NCBI GenBank assembly: GCA_024138025.1
Contig: JAMXBD010000014.1
Span: 62,001 to 126,000 of the forward strand
Direction of reading: 5' to 3'
Source: Combretum micranthum
Taxonomy: Eukaryota > Streptophyta > Magnoliopsida > Myrtales > Combretaceae
DNA: 64,000 nt
Shown here: positions 11,193 through 22,552 of the stretch, in pieces
Numbering within the stretch: position 1 is the stretch's first letter
How the letters are laid out: every line of letters begins with the position of its first letter
The notes under the pieces: model-generated
Databases searched by the model: none
What the model was told of the DNA's origin: nothing
The model's input: only the letters and a program-made list of their open reading frames with translations
Translations under genes and position numbers: made by a program

Positions 11193-11470
11193 AAAATAGA
11201 AAATATGCTCTCTATGTTTTTTATGTGTTGCAGGATCACACCGACAAGCCGTTGCATGTGGATCGATGAGCAAGTCAAGCGTTTTCAAGCATCGAGGTCA
11301 AAATTTGAGATGAGACACAAGGCACGAAGAAAAACATGTAGGATGCGACGTAAGAACAATACATACTGGCAAGCCGGTCGAATGACCCCCAGAAGTTAAA
11401 GTTATTGAGGCCTAAAATTGATACGCTACAAGAGTGCAACAAAGGAATTTTGAGGCGTGACACTTGAAGG
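11193..11470. other. unassigned segment between MITE and LTR
   Basis: Composition is more balanced than the surroundings. An open stretch at 11163-11399 overlaps the CACTA end, so it cannot be one old gene. No motif is recognised. Confidence 0.35.
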
Positions 11471-12010
11471 TGATAGATCGGTGAGCTAGTGGGTCTTGAG
11501 ACTAGTGAGCCGTGATGCTAAAATTCGACCGTTGTGCAAATTTATTACAGCCGTCTGATAGATGTTATCTCTAACGGATATTTAACTTTTTTAAAGATAT
11601 AAATACTCTTTGGCTTGGAGATTCAGACAACTTTTTGACATTCATTAGATCTTTCATTTGCAAATAAACAAACTAGTTTTCCTTTTTAATTTTTTTTTGT
11701 TCTCTTGTTCATAAATTTGTAAATCTTGAGTAAGAGAGAGAAAACCGTTCTAACGCTTTGTACTTTTATTTATTAATCTTTAGAAGGGCATCTAGTGAAG
11801 TAAAGGAAATATTCTATTTCCTAAAGTGGAGTTAACTGTGTAATTGCCCACCTTGAGCATTGTTTTGTGGTACTTAATAAAAGTGGGTGTGAAGTCCTCG
11901 TTGGAGGCATTTGTAGACCGTGGAGAGTAAGAAGTAGGCCGAACTCCATGTTAAATCTTGCCCAATCTTCTCTATCCCTATCTTTTTTCTTTTTAATGAA
12001 AATTAAAATA
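11471..12010 (+). repeat. copia-like LTR relic
   Basis: A TATA-like ATATAAATAC lies near 11598. About 300 bases later comes GTGGAGAGTAAGAAGTAGGC followed by CGAACTCCATGTTAAATCTT. A GTGGA(C)GTAGG...CGAACCACnTTAAATC block is a familiar feature of the 3' part of many plant copia LTRs. No second LTR or TG/CA ends could be fixed, so this is probably a fragment. Confidence 0.4.
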
Positions 12011-13089
12011 GTTGGTCATTGTTTCTAGTTTGTATTCATTATTAAGATATTAGATTATTTAGAGTTTTAGCAGTCTGTGGGTATAAATTAAATTCATGCA
12101 TAGTTAAGAATCAAATTCTTAAAGCATGCTTTACTGAAAAGAAGCATATGCAATTGCAGGACAGGGGGTAAACACTTGTTAGGACAATGTATTACATTAG
12201 AAATATAAAAGCTAAATAAAAGAAAATTGAGGCATTTAAAAGAGCAATGTTAACTGATATTAACAAAAAAATATATTTGACAACAGAAAAATTGTGGAAG
12301 GTCTTCATGTTTAACAGGTTTCCTTATTACAAGTGTAGAAGATGTCCATCAACACCCCCATCTTTAGTAGGTTTCCTAAAAACACGATCATGAAATATAT
12401 TTAACAATAGAAAAATTGTATTTGCTAATTCAATTCACACAATACAAAACGGGGTAGGCTACACCAACACTAAAAGTGACCATCTAGTTTCATTACATAA
12501 GCAATACACTCCATAAGGTAGCAAGTCATAACCTCCACAACATTTTCTTAAATTAGACCCAAAAAATGTAGTAAACCATAGCCTATGTTTGAACCATTTT
12601 CTAGTTGTTTACTTGCTACGTGGTCTTGTTCATTGGGTAGAGCATTCACTTGCACCCTCTTCAACTATAGCTTAGATCTAAACTTCTTAACGAATTTTCA
12701 ATACTCAATACTTGTCATTAGAGGCATCATCACTCAAGTATTCTTCAATGTCAAAACTATCATAATCTTCATCTTCTACTTTTAACTCCCCCTTATCATC
12801 ACCGTCCACATATAGATCCTTTTCCCTCTTAAAGCTATCCTTCTTTCTTACAAAAGAACTAACATCATCGAAAGTTTGCAAGTAAATAACGATGCTTCCA
12901 TAAATCCTTAAGATGTTAAGCATTTCCATAACACTAAAGTTGAAATGACTTAGCCTTTAAGGTGCTCAAGGACGTAGTTATTTTGTCGCAACATCGCCTC
13001 CAAGTAAAATGTGCAATGCATTTTATTATTGAGTGGGTTTCTAATTAAGTTTTAATAGAAATTTTTATTAATCTTTATAAAAAAAAGAA
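12011..13089. other. gene-free stretch with a small acidic open frame
   Basis: No gene is recognised. A minus-strand open frame at 12705-12929 is acidic (EDEDYDSFDIEEYLSDD) and is more protein-like than the AT-rich background, but it matches no family I know and has no upstream context. A direct repeat of ATATTTnACAAnAGAAAAAT occurs at about 12272 and 12397. Confidence 0.35.
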
Positions 13090-15560
13090 GTCCGACAGAC
13101 TGCCATCTTTTTTCCCATGGTTCGGGTATATCAAAACTTGTAAAATTTGAGCTGGTTGGAGAATAAGATCCACAAATATTGATCTACAAATATTGCCCAC
13201 AAGGCTCATCAAATGAGTACAACTTGATTAATAAACTCTTAGGACTTAAAGACCTACATTAAATCGAATGAGATTATTGGACAACTAATTGATACAATCA
13301 TCAAAGTTTATGATATAAAATGATTACAACAAATTCTTTTATGAAAAAACTCATGAAGTCCATATCTTATACAACATCATCTAATTAGTTTAGCTCGCAT
13401 AGCTCTTATTCTTATCGGTTCATCAGCAAGACTTGAAAGGTTAATAAAATGAGTTGCAAAGTCTAGTACACAGTAATACAAGCACACACCACTTGTCGCA
13501 CACTCCTAATCTAATGTAGTAACCATAGTTTATGATATTTAAATTAAAGTCTACAAACAAGGTATCCTCTAACATCCTAGAAATACCAATACGCACAAGA
13601 GTGCTCGTGACTCCTGCTAAACAAAAGGAGTGGGGTTCTCTTAGTAGAACACGTATTGAAGAGAGGGATTTGATAAGTTCGCAATACTTACCGGAAAAGA
13701 AAAGAAAGAAGTAGTCTCGTCTGAATCATCTCCTCACAGGCTGCCACAAACAAGCATGATCCATTATGACACTTTATACAGGATCCCATAAAGCCATATA
13801 ACTAGGCACAACTTCATACCTACTCTTAGTTAGTCGCTCAATCTCGATAATTTCCCTATCGACTACCTGCCAAGCCCAACCACGATAAGGGCCTAAGCAT
13901 CTAAACTACCATATCATCCTGAAACCACAATCAAACTCGCAACTCAGTTTAGCGGTGCCACTCTTACAGTAAGAGGCCAAGCAGCAATTAACACTCAATT
14001 TACTGAATTTAAATTCTAAATCTGGTTATTAAAACTATCCTAGCAAGCAACACACAATTATTGTGTACCTTTTGGTTAATCCGAGTTTGTTATCTTTTTA
14101 CAAGCTAGAAGTCCAATCAACTGTTCATAATTGAAAATGAAATCAATTCATGATTAACTATCTCTAACTCTTTTATCTCATTTGGTGCATCTGAGTTGTA
14201 CTGACGTAGTCATTTCACTTAAAGATAATTCTTAGAAGTTTAATTAAGTCCAAGAAAGAAATTGGATCAAGTTTTGTTTAAATTGAAGAAGGATTTAAGG
14301 AAAACAGTGGAAGCAAGGCTGATGCATGGGGTGTGCATCACCCGATGCTTCAAAGCATGGCTAAAAGAATGGTTGTGTTTCTTCTTTGTTCGGGTGCTTA
14401 AGAGGGAAGCATGGTAGGAAACATCGCCTCGCATATCCCCCGTGTTCCTCAACGCTTCAACGTGCTTTTAGGGACAGAAAGAAGCATGGTGGGAAACATG
14501 ACATCATGTTCCCAATGTACTTTTCTAGGTTTCGTATTTCCTCCATGTTTTTATGATAAGAGAGAAGCATGGCACATATACGGCCTCATGTACCAGTTGT
14601 GCTTTTCTAGGTTCATCATTTATCGTGCTCAAACTTGATATTTTTGTCAAAAATATGTTTTAAGAGGAATTTTGGTGATCTTAAAGGTATTTGAAGGTCG
14701 TGTTTATGCCTAGGCTCATCTATTTTCATCTTTCATTTGTTAAAACATGATTAATCAAAGTTGGAAACCTAAAACACTTAGTTTTGACAACAACATTAAT
14801 ATCTTTATGGTTTTTGTGCAATCTTACAACATGCTCATACGATATTTCATCATATTACCTTGCTAACATCAACTTACAACAAAACCTAACCTAAATAATG
14901 CTTATTCTCCAATTTACATCATTAAGACAGTTTAATCTCTTTTTTACTGAAATTCCTTAACATAAATAGTTAGTCTTAAACCTTACCTTACTTCATAGTC
15001 TTGTTCCTCCCTTGTTTCAATTGGAGATGACGATTCTAAACTCCAAAACCACTCCAACACCCAATTTCTTGCAACCTATATCATGAACCAACATATCCAA
15101 GTAAGTTTTCATGCTTACATGGCTATAAAACACTCAAAAAACACCTTGAAATCATAGGTTCTTACCTTGTTATGAATTTTGTGATCCATTCTCTCCTTCT
15201 AGCATGTCTTCATGTTTGAAATCCTTAGGGATAAGTGGATGGTCTCAACTAGCTATTGTTAATCCCATTCTAATTCAACTCAATTAACATCAAATGGGGA
15301 GCTAGCGTTTGTTTAATAGGCTTCCTAAAAGAATTAGGGTTTTAGATAAAGGGAAAAAGGATTCCCTTTTTAGGGTTTTTGCCACATGACATGATCATGT
15401 GCGTCTAGATCTTACATATGCAAGACCCTTAGTTCATTTTAAACAGCTTAGGGTTTTAAATTAACCTCTTGGGCTAATAATGATTTAAATATATCAACCA
15501 AGTCTAATTTATCTACAAATTTTGAATTTTTAATACGTGTAAGTTCCCATTAGAGTAAAA
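13090..15560 (-). repeat. gypsy LTR-like relic
   Basis: Several features recall chromovirus-type gypsy LTRs read on the minus strand: a GACTGCCATCTTTTTTCCCATGG start, a stretch with TGAGTTGCAAAGTCTAGTAC, a balanced-composition part at 13550-14000, and a right part with GGTTCTTACCTTGTTATGAA and TTAGGGTTTTAGATAAAGGG. The ends and target duplication are not identified, so extent is approximate. A degenerate tandem repeat at 14310-14640 lies inside it. Confidence 0.35.
14310..14640 (+). repeat. degenerate ~75-96-bp tandem repeat
   Basis: Four units start GAAGCAAGG or GAAGCATGG at 14310, 14406, 14481 and 14564. Units end with GTGCTTAAGAG, GTGCTTTTAGGG, GTACTTTTCTAGG and GTGCTTTTCTAGG. The spacing is 96, 75 and 83 bases. 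The segment is less AT-rich than its surroundings. No function is evident. Confidence 0.6.
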
Positions 15561-15831
15561 TTGCATTTTTACAAAATTGGAGCTCCTAACTACATTGGCT
15601 TGACTTTTCTTGTAAATATTTTCTTTTAAAGAATTATTATTCATTTTTAATTCACTTTATTTCTATATTTGAATTATTTTCGAATTTTATAAATCTAGGT
15701 TTTTAGTTTAGGACTAATTTGGGAATTTTTACAAAAAAAAAAAATTAGCATTTTAAATCAATACATAAATCCTATTGGATTCCATTAACCTCATTTAATT
15801 TTGATTTCTTATAATTGGTGTTTGGATCATT
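15561..15831. other. gene-free AT-rich spacer
   Basis: Nothing recognised apart from A and T runs. Confidence 0.4.
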
Positions 15832-16113
15832 TCAAAATTCATCATTTACTACTCTAAGCCTATCAACCATGCTTGAGTTTGAAGTACAAAACCTCACAAC
15901 ATCGATGTTGTGGCATCTAAGCTCAGTTACCAACTTTGCCTTTAGAAGGTGAAACGAAAAATGAGTTATGTCAACCCAAATAGCATCGTGTTTCCTACCA
16001 ACATATAGCACATTGTGATTATCCTTCACAAATCTGCCTTTGTTATGGACATAGATGGGCCTTTTGGTCATCTTCATGTGGCCTAACAAGCAATAAAAAA
16101 AGAAAAGCATCAA
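15832..16113 (-). pseudogene. Mutator-like (mudrA) transposase N-terminal fragment
   Basis: A 93-codon minus-strand open frame contains IYVHNKGRFVKDNHNVLYVG and then a segment ending LVTELRCHNIDVVRF. Plant MuDR-type transposases begin with a domain of the pattern I.VHH.G.FV.....YVGG, followed ~30 residues later by ...ELGY..V..., which this fits well. No MULE catalytic domain or zinc finger follows downstream on the minus strand, so it is a fragment. It lies inside the 10077-17532 inverted pair and could be what remains of an autonomous element there. The match is by pattern memory, not by search. Confidence 0.4.
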
Positions 16114-16149
16114 CCTAGGATTAGTGGAAAATGAAAATTATATAAAGTG

Positions 16150-16388
16150 TTAATGTTACAAATGATATCTGAACGTTGATAAAATATATAATTAGGCACC
16201 AAAAGTTCGAAATTGATCAATTTAGTACTTAAACTTTAAAATTGACAATTTTAGTACTTGAAAGAATTTTTTGACCATGCTAATAATACCTCTATCAAGT
16301 TCTTTGAAGTACTAAATTGATCAATTTCAAAGTTTAGACACTTGATTGCATATTTTGTCAAAAGTTCAAGTACCATTTATAATATTAT
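16150..16388. mobile_element. foldback MITE family A, copy 5
   Basis: It starts TTAATGTTACAAATGATATC, contains GAAATTGATCAATTTAGTAC, and ends with the inverse TTGATCAATTTCAAAGTTTA...CCATTTATAATATTA. Same layout as the cluster at 2.2-4.8 kb. Confidence 0.75.
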
Positions 16389-17414
16389 CCTTATATAAAC
16401 TATTTTTTATATTGTTAAGCAAATATTCAAACCACCCGTATAGCAGTAACCACGTAAGAAGGCATGCATAATAGGTTGAAGTCAATGGTAAACAATAGAA
16501 ATGGATTTACGATGACTTAACACAATATTTATCAACGTGCATCTCAATAGCAATAGCCAATTCACTACACTTGACATATAAACTTGGGACCACACCCACA
16601 TGAGTGAAAAATTCTCAACATTCCATACACACCACATGCATATAGAATAGTATATTAAGTGAAGTCATGGAACTTAATATGAATGTAGCACGGCACACAT
16701 TGAATTGCATACGTGTCTAAGGATGGACCACATCTAAAACCCAAGGTCCAATCAAAATGGGAGCATGAACAAAAACTAATTACACATTCTTATGCTTACA
16801 TGAGACCAAATGTTTGCATGAAAACACATGGAAAACAAAATGCGGGTACGAAAGCTTAGGATCCATGCAGTGCTTGCCTATGGTGTGTGTACATAGGGTA
16901 CTCTCTCATTCTTTCCCTACTATGCAAAATGACATTTTTAGGTAGAAGTTGGAAAGAGTTAATTTGAGTAAGAGTAAGTGTACTAAGGTAAAAGGAGGAA
17001 TAAATGGAGAAAAAAAGAATGTGAAAGGACAAGATGAAAAGAAATAGGAAGCTTCTACGGTCCCATTGATGGAGCTATTCTATCAACAATCTAACCGTTA
17101 AAATAAATATATTAAATGTAATATTAACTATTTTAAGGATTTGATTACGGTTAAGTATAGTGTGAGCTGTTGAATGGTGACGGAACTAGTCCCATCAAAA
17201 TTAGCGACAGGACCAAAGAATTTTGATAATGGAATTAGAGTAAAAAGATTGAAGAAGTAAATGACCTATTGAAAATAGTTAATGCATCTAGGTGAAAAGA
17301 GTAATATTTTCCTTAAAGAAAAAAAAAAAAAGGATAAACGTCTAAGCTAGATTTTGAAAAAATAAAATAAAATAAACACCAAGTCATTGAATCTAACGAT
17401 TGTTAGATGGATAA
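16389..17414. other. gene-free stretch
   Basis: No gene. The segment 16420-16900 is less AT-rich and looks like low-copy non-coding DNA. From about 17040 onward AT-rich runs return. Confidence 0.4.
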
Positions 17415-17532
17415 CTAATGGAGGGACTAAAATGAACTTGCTTTAAAAGAATGAATGCAAATTTGCCAAGTTCAAAATATTGGTCACAAAATTGCCAAAA
17501 ATATATAGTAAAAGCACTTTCGTACCATTATC
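17415..17532 (-). repeat. right arm of a ~7.4-kb inverted repeat pair
   Basis: This is the reverse complement partner of 10077-10195. Read on the minus strand it goes GATAATGGTACGAAAGTG, TTGGCAATTTTGTGACC, AACTTGGCAAATTTGC, then TTAGTCCCTCCATTAG. Confidence 0.6.
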
Positions 17533-17805
17533 TTGATCATATCCACAATCACTCTTCTAACTCATGTCCTCTCTCCAACAACATACAACAACTATCAACT
17601 TCGATTTATCTTTGGTTTGAATTAAAACCGCATGTATAATGTACGAGTTATATCCAAAAACTAAAATCACAGTCTTGAAGTGCAATATATCAAATGAACG
17701 AATATTGTATATCACATTTACTGATCGTGTGAGTTGTATAAAAATTTGAAATTGCATCTATAAGTTATGATGTTATGGTATATTTTTGTAACATTTTTTA
17801 TGGGC
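17533..17805. other. gene-free spacer
   Basis: Nothing recognised. Two overlapping short open stretches on opposite strands have no motif. Confidence 0.4.
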
Positions 17806-18016
17806 TAGTGTCATGAGCACTACTTGAACTTTAACTAAATATTCAATTAACCACCAAATTTTTCATTTAGTGAATTTACATCCTATATCAACTTTTCGTG
17901 GTCATAAATGCTACCACATCTAACTTCATTACCTTCGTTAATACAGTTGGCCTTAGTGACCAATAGTGTCTTAACACCTATCCATGACACTAAAAAAAAT
18001 TTCCTCCACCTCCTTC

Positions 18017-18116
18017 TTCTCCAAATCTCTCTCTCTCTCTCTCCATCTCCTTCTCCTTCTTCTCCTTTGAATCTCTCTCTCTACTTCTTCTTCTCATATG
18101 AATTTCTCTCTCTCTT
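18017..18116 (+). repeat. CT-rich low-complexity tract, left part
   Basis: Runs of CTCTCT and CTTCTTCTCC. The tract resumes at 18750 after the hAT-like insertion, suggesting a single original CT tract. Confidence 0.7.
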
Positions 18117-18749
18117 TAGATATATAACCGAGTAAGCCGTTATAGGATTGCCAACCTGCCTAATCCATTAAAAACCTTATAGAGTTTTAAGGTTGGTTTG
18201 TATATATAGTAAAAACCTTATAAGGTTATAGGTTCAGGTTTGGATTATATAACAAACCCGATGGATACCTAACAACCTGGTATTATAATCTAAAAACAAA
18301 TAAATAAAAACATTACTAGTGAGGTAACGAAAAAAAAGAAGACATGAAGAAGCTATAATCTTTTTTAGCTCTCAAGGATGTTTTTAAGATATTATACATT
18401 GACAGATATAATATATTTATGTGTTTAAATGTTGTATAATGAATGTGGTTTACAACAATTTTTATCAATTCCACATTCATCTTTTCATTTTTGAATTTAT
18501 AGAAAACTTATGTCAAAAGAATTGATTTTTTTTTTCTTACATTTATTATTAAAATTTGAAAATAGGTTCGAAAAAAAAAAGGATTATAGAGTCAGGTTTT
18601 GAGTTCTAAAACAAACCCTGTAGGGCGGGTATAGATATAGCATCTAAACCTTATAGGGTTATAGAATCGAATTTAGTAGACTCCATAAGGTAGCGGGTCG
18701 AGTTTGGGTTCATATGATCTATTCAAAACCTAACCCATTTATATCCCTA
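18117..18749. mobile_element. hAT-like non-autonomous element
   Basis: The left end TAGATATATAACCGAG resembles the right end read on the minus strand, TAGGGATATAAATGGG. This is the familiar TAGGGnTGnAAACGGG type of plant hAT elements. The interior repeats ACCTTATAAGG, AACAAACCC and GGGTCGAGTTTGGGTT motifs. Flanks TCTCTCTT and TTCTCTCT lie in a CT tract, so an 8-bp duplication is plausible but cannot be proven. The element at 45654-46219 is related in style. Confidence 0.5.
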
Positions 18750-19528
18750 TTCTCTCTCTCTCTCTCTCCCCCCCCTCCCTCTTCCCCTTTCGCTTCTCAC
18801 CTCCTCCTCCTTCTTCATCTTCTTGGTCATGCTTGAGCTCAATTTTCAAAGAAGCCAAAGTAAGATCCTTTTCATCAAAACAAGACTATAAATTCAAATG
18901 CACTAATCATTTCTTTTGTGATTTTGGCAAACTCAAAAGACTCTTCAAGTTGGGATCTTTCTTTGAATTTTCATTATTTAGAGGAAATTTGGGAGGGCTT
19001 CTCGGTAAGGGTGTCGAGGTTTCAAGATAAGGTTGTGGAAAAGTTGCTAGGTTTGTTGTGTAAGGCATGGGACTTTCGACAGCCATGAAATGGAGGAAGA
19101 GTAATGGTAGAAGGAGAAGAAAACAAAGAAGAAGAAAGGGAAGCAAAGTGAGAAAAGAAAGGACTTTGGGAGGAAAAGATTCGGGTTTAAAGCAATTGGG
19201 ATGAGAGAAGGGATTATGAAGCTCTCTTCATGATTTTTATGTTTAAGTTTTTCTAGATTTTAGATTGAAATCAAGGAAATAGAACAAAGTGTTATTATTT
19301 CTATTTTCTTTCAGTATTGACGTGGATTGTTATTGGGGTGGGCCACGAACACGTGTCACGCAATTATTTGTCATTAATTCCAATTAAACAAATGAAAGTA
19401 ACAAAGTTAAGACATGTATTATTTTTCATCACAAAAATTTGATAGTAGTAAATTGAGTAAATGAAAGTTTAGATAGTTTATTAAATTTTTAGGCAAAGTT
19501 TAGATAACTTTTGTGCCATTAATCATAT

Positions 19529-21130
19529 TTTATATACAATATATTTTGATTTTTTTTTTTAAGGATGAATAGACGTGTGTTCAACCTCTTTCCATTCACA
19601 CACACACACAAGGAAAAAAAAATTCTGCAAAGCAGTCATATAATGTGAAATATAATGACCATATGAAGATCATCAATGACATTCCTTCACGTCAATGGTA
19701 ACTCGTAAGGTGTCAGACACTCCATTCAAACAATGTTTGATTTCATTAGGAGGAAAAGTTGGTCATAGCACGCGATCGTGAAGCTGGGTTTTTGCCCAAA
19801 GAATATGAGAATGAACAAGAAAGTCTCCGACAAGCATTTTATAACAGAAGGCCAAGGCCCCTTCGTCTGAACGGAGCAGCTTCTAGACCGTTTGCTTTGC
19901 TGTGTCATATAAGAGGAAAAAAAATGATATGTAACTAAAATAAAAAAAAAAAGAAAAGAAAAGTAAAGTATGTATTATGTTTCTATTATAATAGTAAAAT
20001 ATTTATGAAGGATAGGGAATGGGTCCAATGATTATATAATTGAGTTGTCTAATGTTTCACTTTTTATAATTTAATACTTCCTATGCAATAAAGTTCAGTT
20101 TAATATTTCAGAAACACTTAATAAATTAAACTAGCTTTTATATTGCCCTTATTCTTACTTTTAAAATTAGAATATTTATGAAATGAGTAATGACTAAATT
20201 ATTGAATAGCAATTCAAGAGGGTTTTAACATGAATTGTTATTTTATTATTTTTTGCTCTAACAATCCTCTATTTGGTATTTAAAATATAATAATTAAATA
20301 TTGTAATAATAACTTATATAAAATTAAAAGAAAATTAAATAATTATTCTCCAAAGTAAACAAGCCATCCTTTTGAACAAAGTTGTAGTTGTATAGGATTT
20401 TCCAAATTCCGGTATGGTTCAAATGAAGTGACCTCACAGCTATGAATTCTTCATGATTATCTTTCATCTTCCATCTAAACTCTAATCTCCTCATGCTATT
20501 TATTCTTGGATTCAAAGTGATCCTTCGACATATTCACACTAAATGCATGCTGCCATAAAGTCTATGTAAAATCACGTGAAGAACAACGGAAATAGGTCCT
20601 TTTATTTAATGATTTTTTTTTTCATTTTTTCCTATTTTTACCAGTTTATCCTTTTTAAAATATCCCAATATGCAATCAATGGTTATGATTTCTATAAGAT
20701 AACCAATCACAAGATATTTTCAAATTGTATTTTCAACCATTAGTTAATAGGACAATAGAATACGCCGGACCCCACCCTTGTAACTTAGCTATCAATTCTG
20801 AAGATTCTTTCAGCCAAGGCAACTTAGCTCACCTTCAGCTGGGTTGGTCATACGACGTGTTTGACAAGATTATGAGAGGTGCAAGTATACATCTTGGTTT
20901 TTACCCATTTAAGGTTTTAAATTATAATAAAAATTAATATTAAATTAAGCTTAAAAACTAATGTAAATATTATAATATAAAAATAATAATAATAATTTTA
21001 TAAAATATTTTTGGACTTGATATAATACTAGTTCTTGTTATAAATTTATTTTAGAATTAATTAAATTAGGTTTATTTATTAAATATAATATTTTGAAAAA
21101 GCCTTAAATACAATTTGTTTGTAAAAGAAA
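19529..21130. other. gene-free stretch
   Basis: AT-rich with a short CACACA run near 19598. Open stretches at 19726-19908, 20324-20515 and 20725-20937 show no motif and no coherent codon pattern. No gene recognised. Confidence 0.45.
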
Positions 21131-21136
21131 ACGAGG

Positions 21137-21224
21137 CGCAAGTCAATGGCCTGTTGGTAACGACAAACACATACACGCATGAGACCGGGGTTTGAATCGT
21201 GCATGGATCATGCAATTTTTTTTT
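21137..21224 (+). mobile_element. SINE-like tRNA-derived Pol III head
   Basis: An A-box-like TGGCCTGTTGG (21147-21157) is followed 31 bases later by a B-box-like GGTTTGAATCG (21189-21199) preceded by GAGACCGG. A run of nine T (21216-21224) follows, which can serve as an RNA polymerase III terminator. It does not fold as a tRNA, because the T-arm stem fails. This is the layout of plant tRNA-derived SINE heads. It could also be a chance match within retroelement leader DNA. Confidence 0.45.
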
Positions 21225-22234
21225 ACCTTAGGCGCATGCACAGCAAACCCCTGCGCGTGGCCAATCCTGATGTGCGTGCACAGCACCCGCGTCGTCTCCT
21301 ACCTCGTCGAAGCCAGTTCTTTCACGCACAAAGGGTCATTTTCGAAGCCATTTTTAATCAATTTGGCTTCGTTTTTTACAAAATTAAATTGGGGATCTGG
21401 AAGAGTACTTGAGATACTACAAGTTTAAATCAAATTTTAGTTTCAAAAATTGAAATTTGATACTTGAATATGAGATTGAAATTCGACGAGCACGTGTTTT
21501 TTACACAATTTCCAAGTACATAAATTCAATTCGTTTGAATAATTTGGACTTCCAAGATCACGAATTAGGCTTAATTAATCACAATCAACACAATTCCAAT
21601 GTCAATTACACTTGGAAATCACAAAAACGTGATCAATCAAAGCTCAGAGACCCAAATTTGCGTGTGAACATGTTCTTCGAATTCAATGGATTTCCCACCA
21701 ATTTCAACCTCTAAATTAGTATAAATAGGGATTGAATTCCTTGTTTCCATCATCTACAACTCCAGAAATCACTAAGAAACACTCAAAGTAATTCGAATTT
21801 AAGATAGGAGTTTCTAGTGCGAATTTCTCAATTTTTGAATGCATTAGCTTTAGGAAGTTTTCGATCGATTTGAGTATTGTAGGAAGCTTTAGGAAGGTCT
21901 TATCTATATTTTTAGAGCTTTAGTTTAATTGTAGAAGCTCAGCCATTACTTCGAACAAGAACCCCCATTGGCCTCCCTTTGGAAGTTTTGAACCACTCTC
22001 CTTTGGCCTATTTTCGAACCAAACCACCACCCTAAGAGTGTTTTCCTCCCTTCAATTAGTTTGTCCAACGACTTTGGCCACCTAAAATCATCCAAAGTGG
22101 TGGTTTTTGAACTTCTATAGCCGCTCCAACGCTTCTTCGACGAATTACTTCGACAGCTGCCTAAGATTTGACCCAAACTTGACCATATCCAAATCCAACC
22201 CGCTCCAGATCCAAGTTCGATCCGATCCAGGTAA
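21225..22234 (+). repeat. gypsy-type LTR/leader region with promoter
   Basis: A less AT-rich stretch includes TATAAATAG at 21720-21728. It is followed by a leader-like run (TTTCCATCATCTACAACTCC) and then a splice-donor-like CAGGTAAGTTG at 22229-22239. Further on lies the leader repeat shared with 1500-2045. The order suggests the 5' part of an old gypsy element on the + strand. Ends are not defined. Confidence 0.4.
21720..21728 (+). promoter_or_regulatory. TATA box of putative LTR
   Basis: TATAAATAG in a CTAAATTAG/GGATTG context, followed by a pyrimidine-rich leader. It is probably an LTR promoter rather than a cellular gene promoter, because no ORF follows. Confidence 0.4.
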
Positions 22235-22291
22235 GTTGTTGTTATTGTTGTCGTCGTCGTCGTCGTCGTCGTCGTTGTTGTTGTTGTTGTT
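22235..22291 (+). repeat. GTT/GTC trinucleotide microsatellite
   Basis: (GTT)n, then about eight GTC units, then GTT again. It creates long open stretches on both strands (Ser-rich and Thr-rich) that are not genes. Confidence 0.9.
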
Positions 22292-22552
22292 ATGTACAAA
22301 TCTTTTGTCTCAAAAATTAAAAAAAAGGGAAAATGATAAAAAAAAAAATATGTATGAAAAAGGTTTTGTCACTTAGAAAAAATTATTTTATTTTATTTTA
22401 TTTATATAAATAAATTTGATAGCTTATAGACTCATATTGAAAAATTTCTAGATTTTCTAAAAATCTCAAAAATTAAGAAACTTAAAATGAAAAGAATTCT
22501 AATATCTAAAATTAACAAACAAATTAAAATTTTACAAAAAGAACTACGTTTC

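Larger units (their letters stand above)
17806..19528. mobile_element. foldback element with inverted ends, carrying nested hAT
   Basis: The left end AGTGTCATGAGCACTACTTG...AACTTTAACTAAATATTCAA pairs with the right end. On the minus strand the right end reads AATGGCACAAAAGTTATCTA...AACTTTGCCTAAAAATTTAA and then CTTTCATTTACT, against left TTTTTCATTTAGT. The interior has a CT-rich tract, split by a hAT-like element at 18117-18749, and a GC-moderate part at 18800-19200. An open stretch near 18833-19030 has no recognisable family. A target duplication could not be fixed. Confidence 0.55.

Noticed and set aside
15832..16113. Intact host gene on the minus strand
   Set aside because: Only a MuDR-like N-terminal pattern, no continuing coding sequence; treated as transposase fragment.
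21147..21224. Functional tRNA gene
   Set aside because: A and B boxes are present but no acceptor stem, anticodon arm or proper T-stem can be formed.
22107..22376. Overlapping open frames on both strands around 21946-22376 (poly-Ser and poly-Thr)
   Set aside because: They are products of the GTC/GTT microsatellite and leader DNA; no domain, and both strands are open for the same trivial reason.
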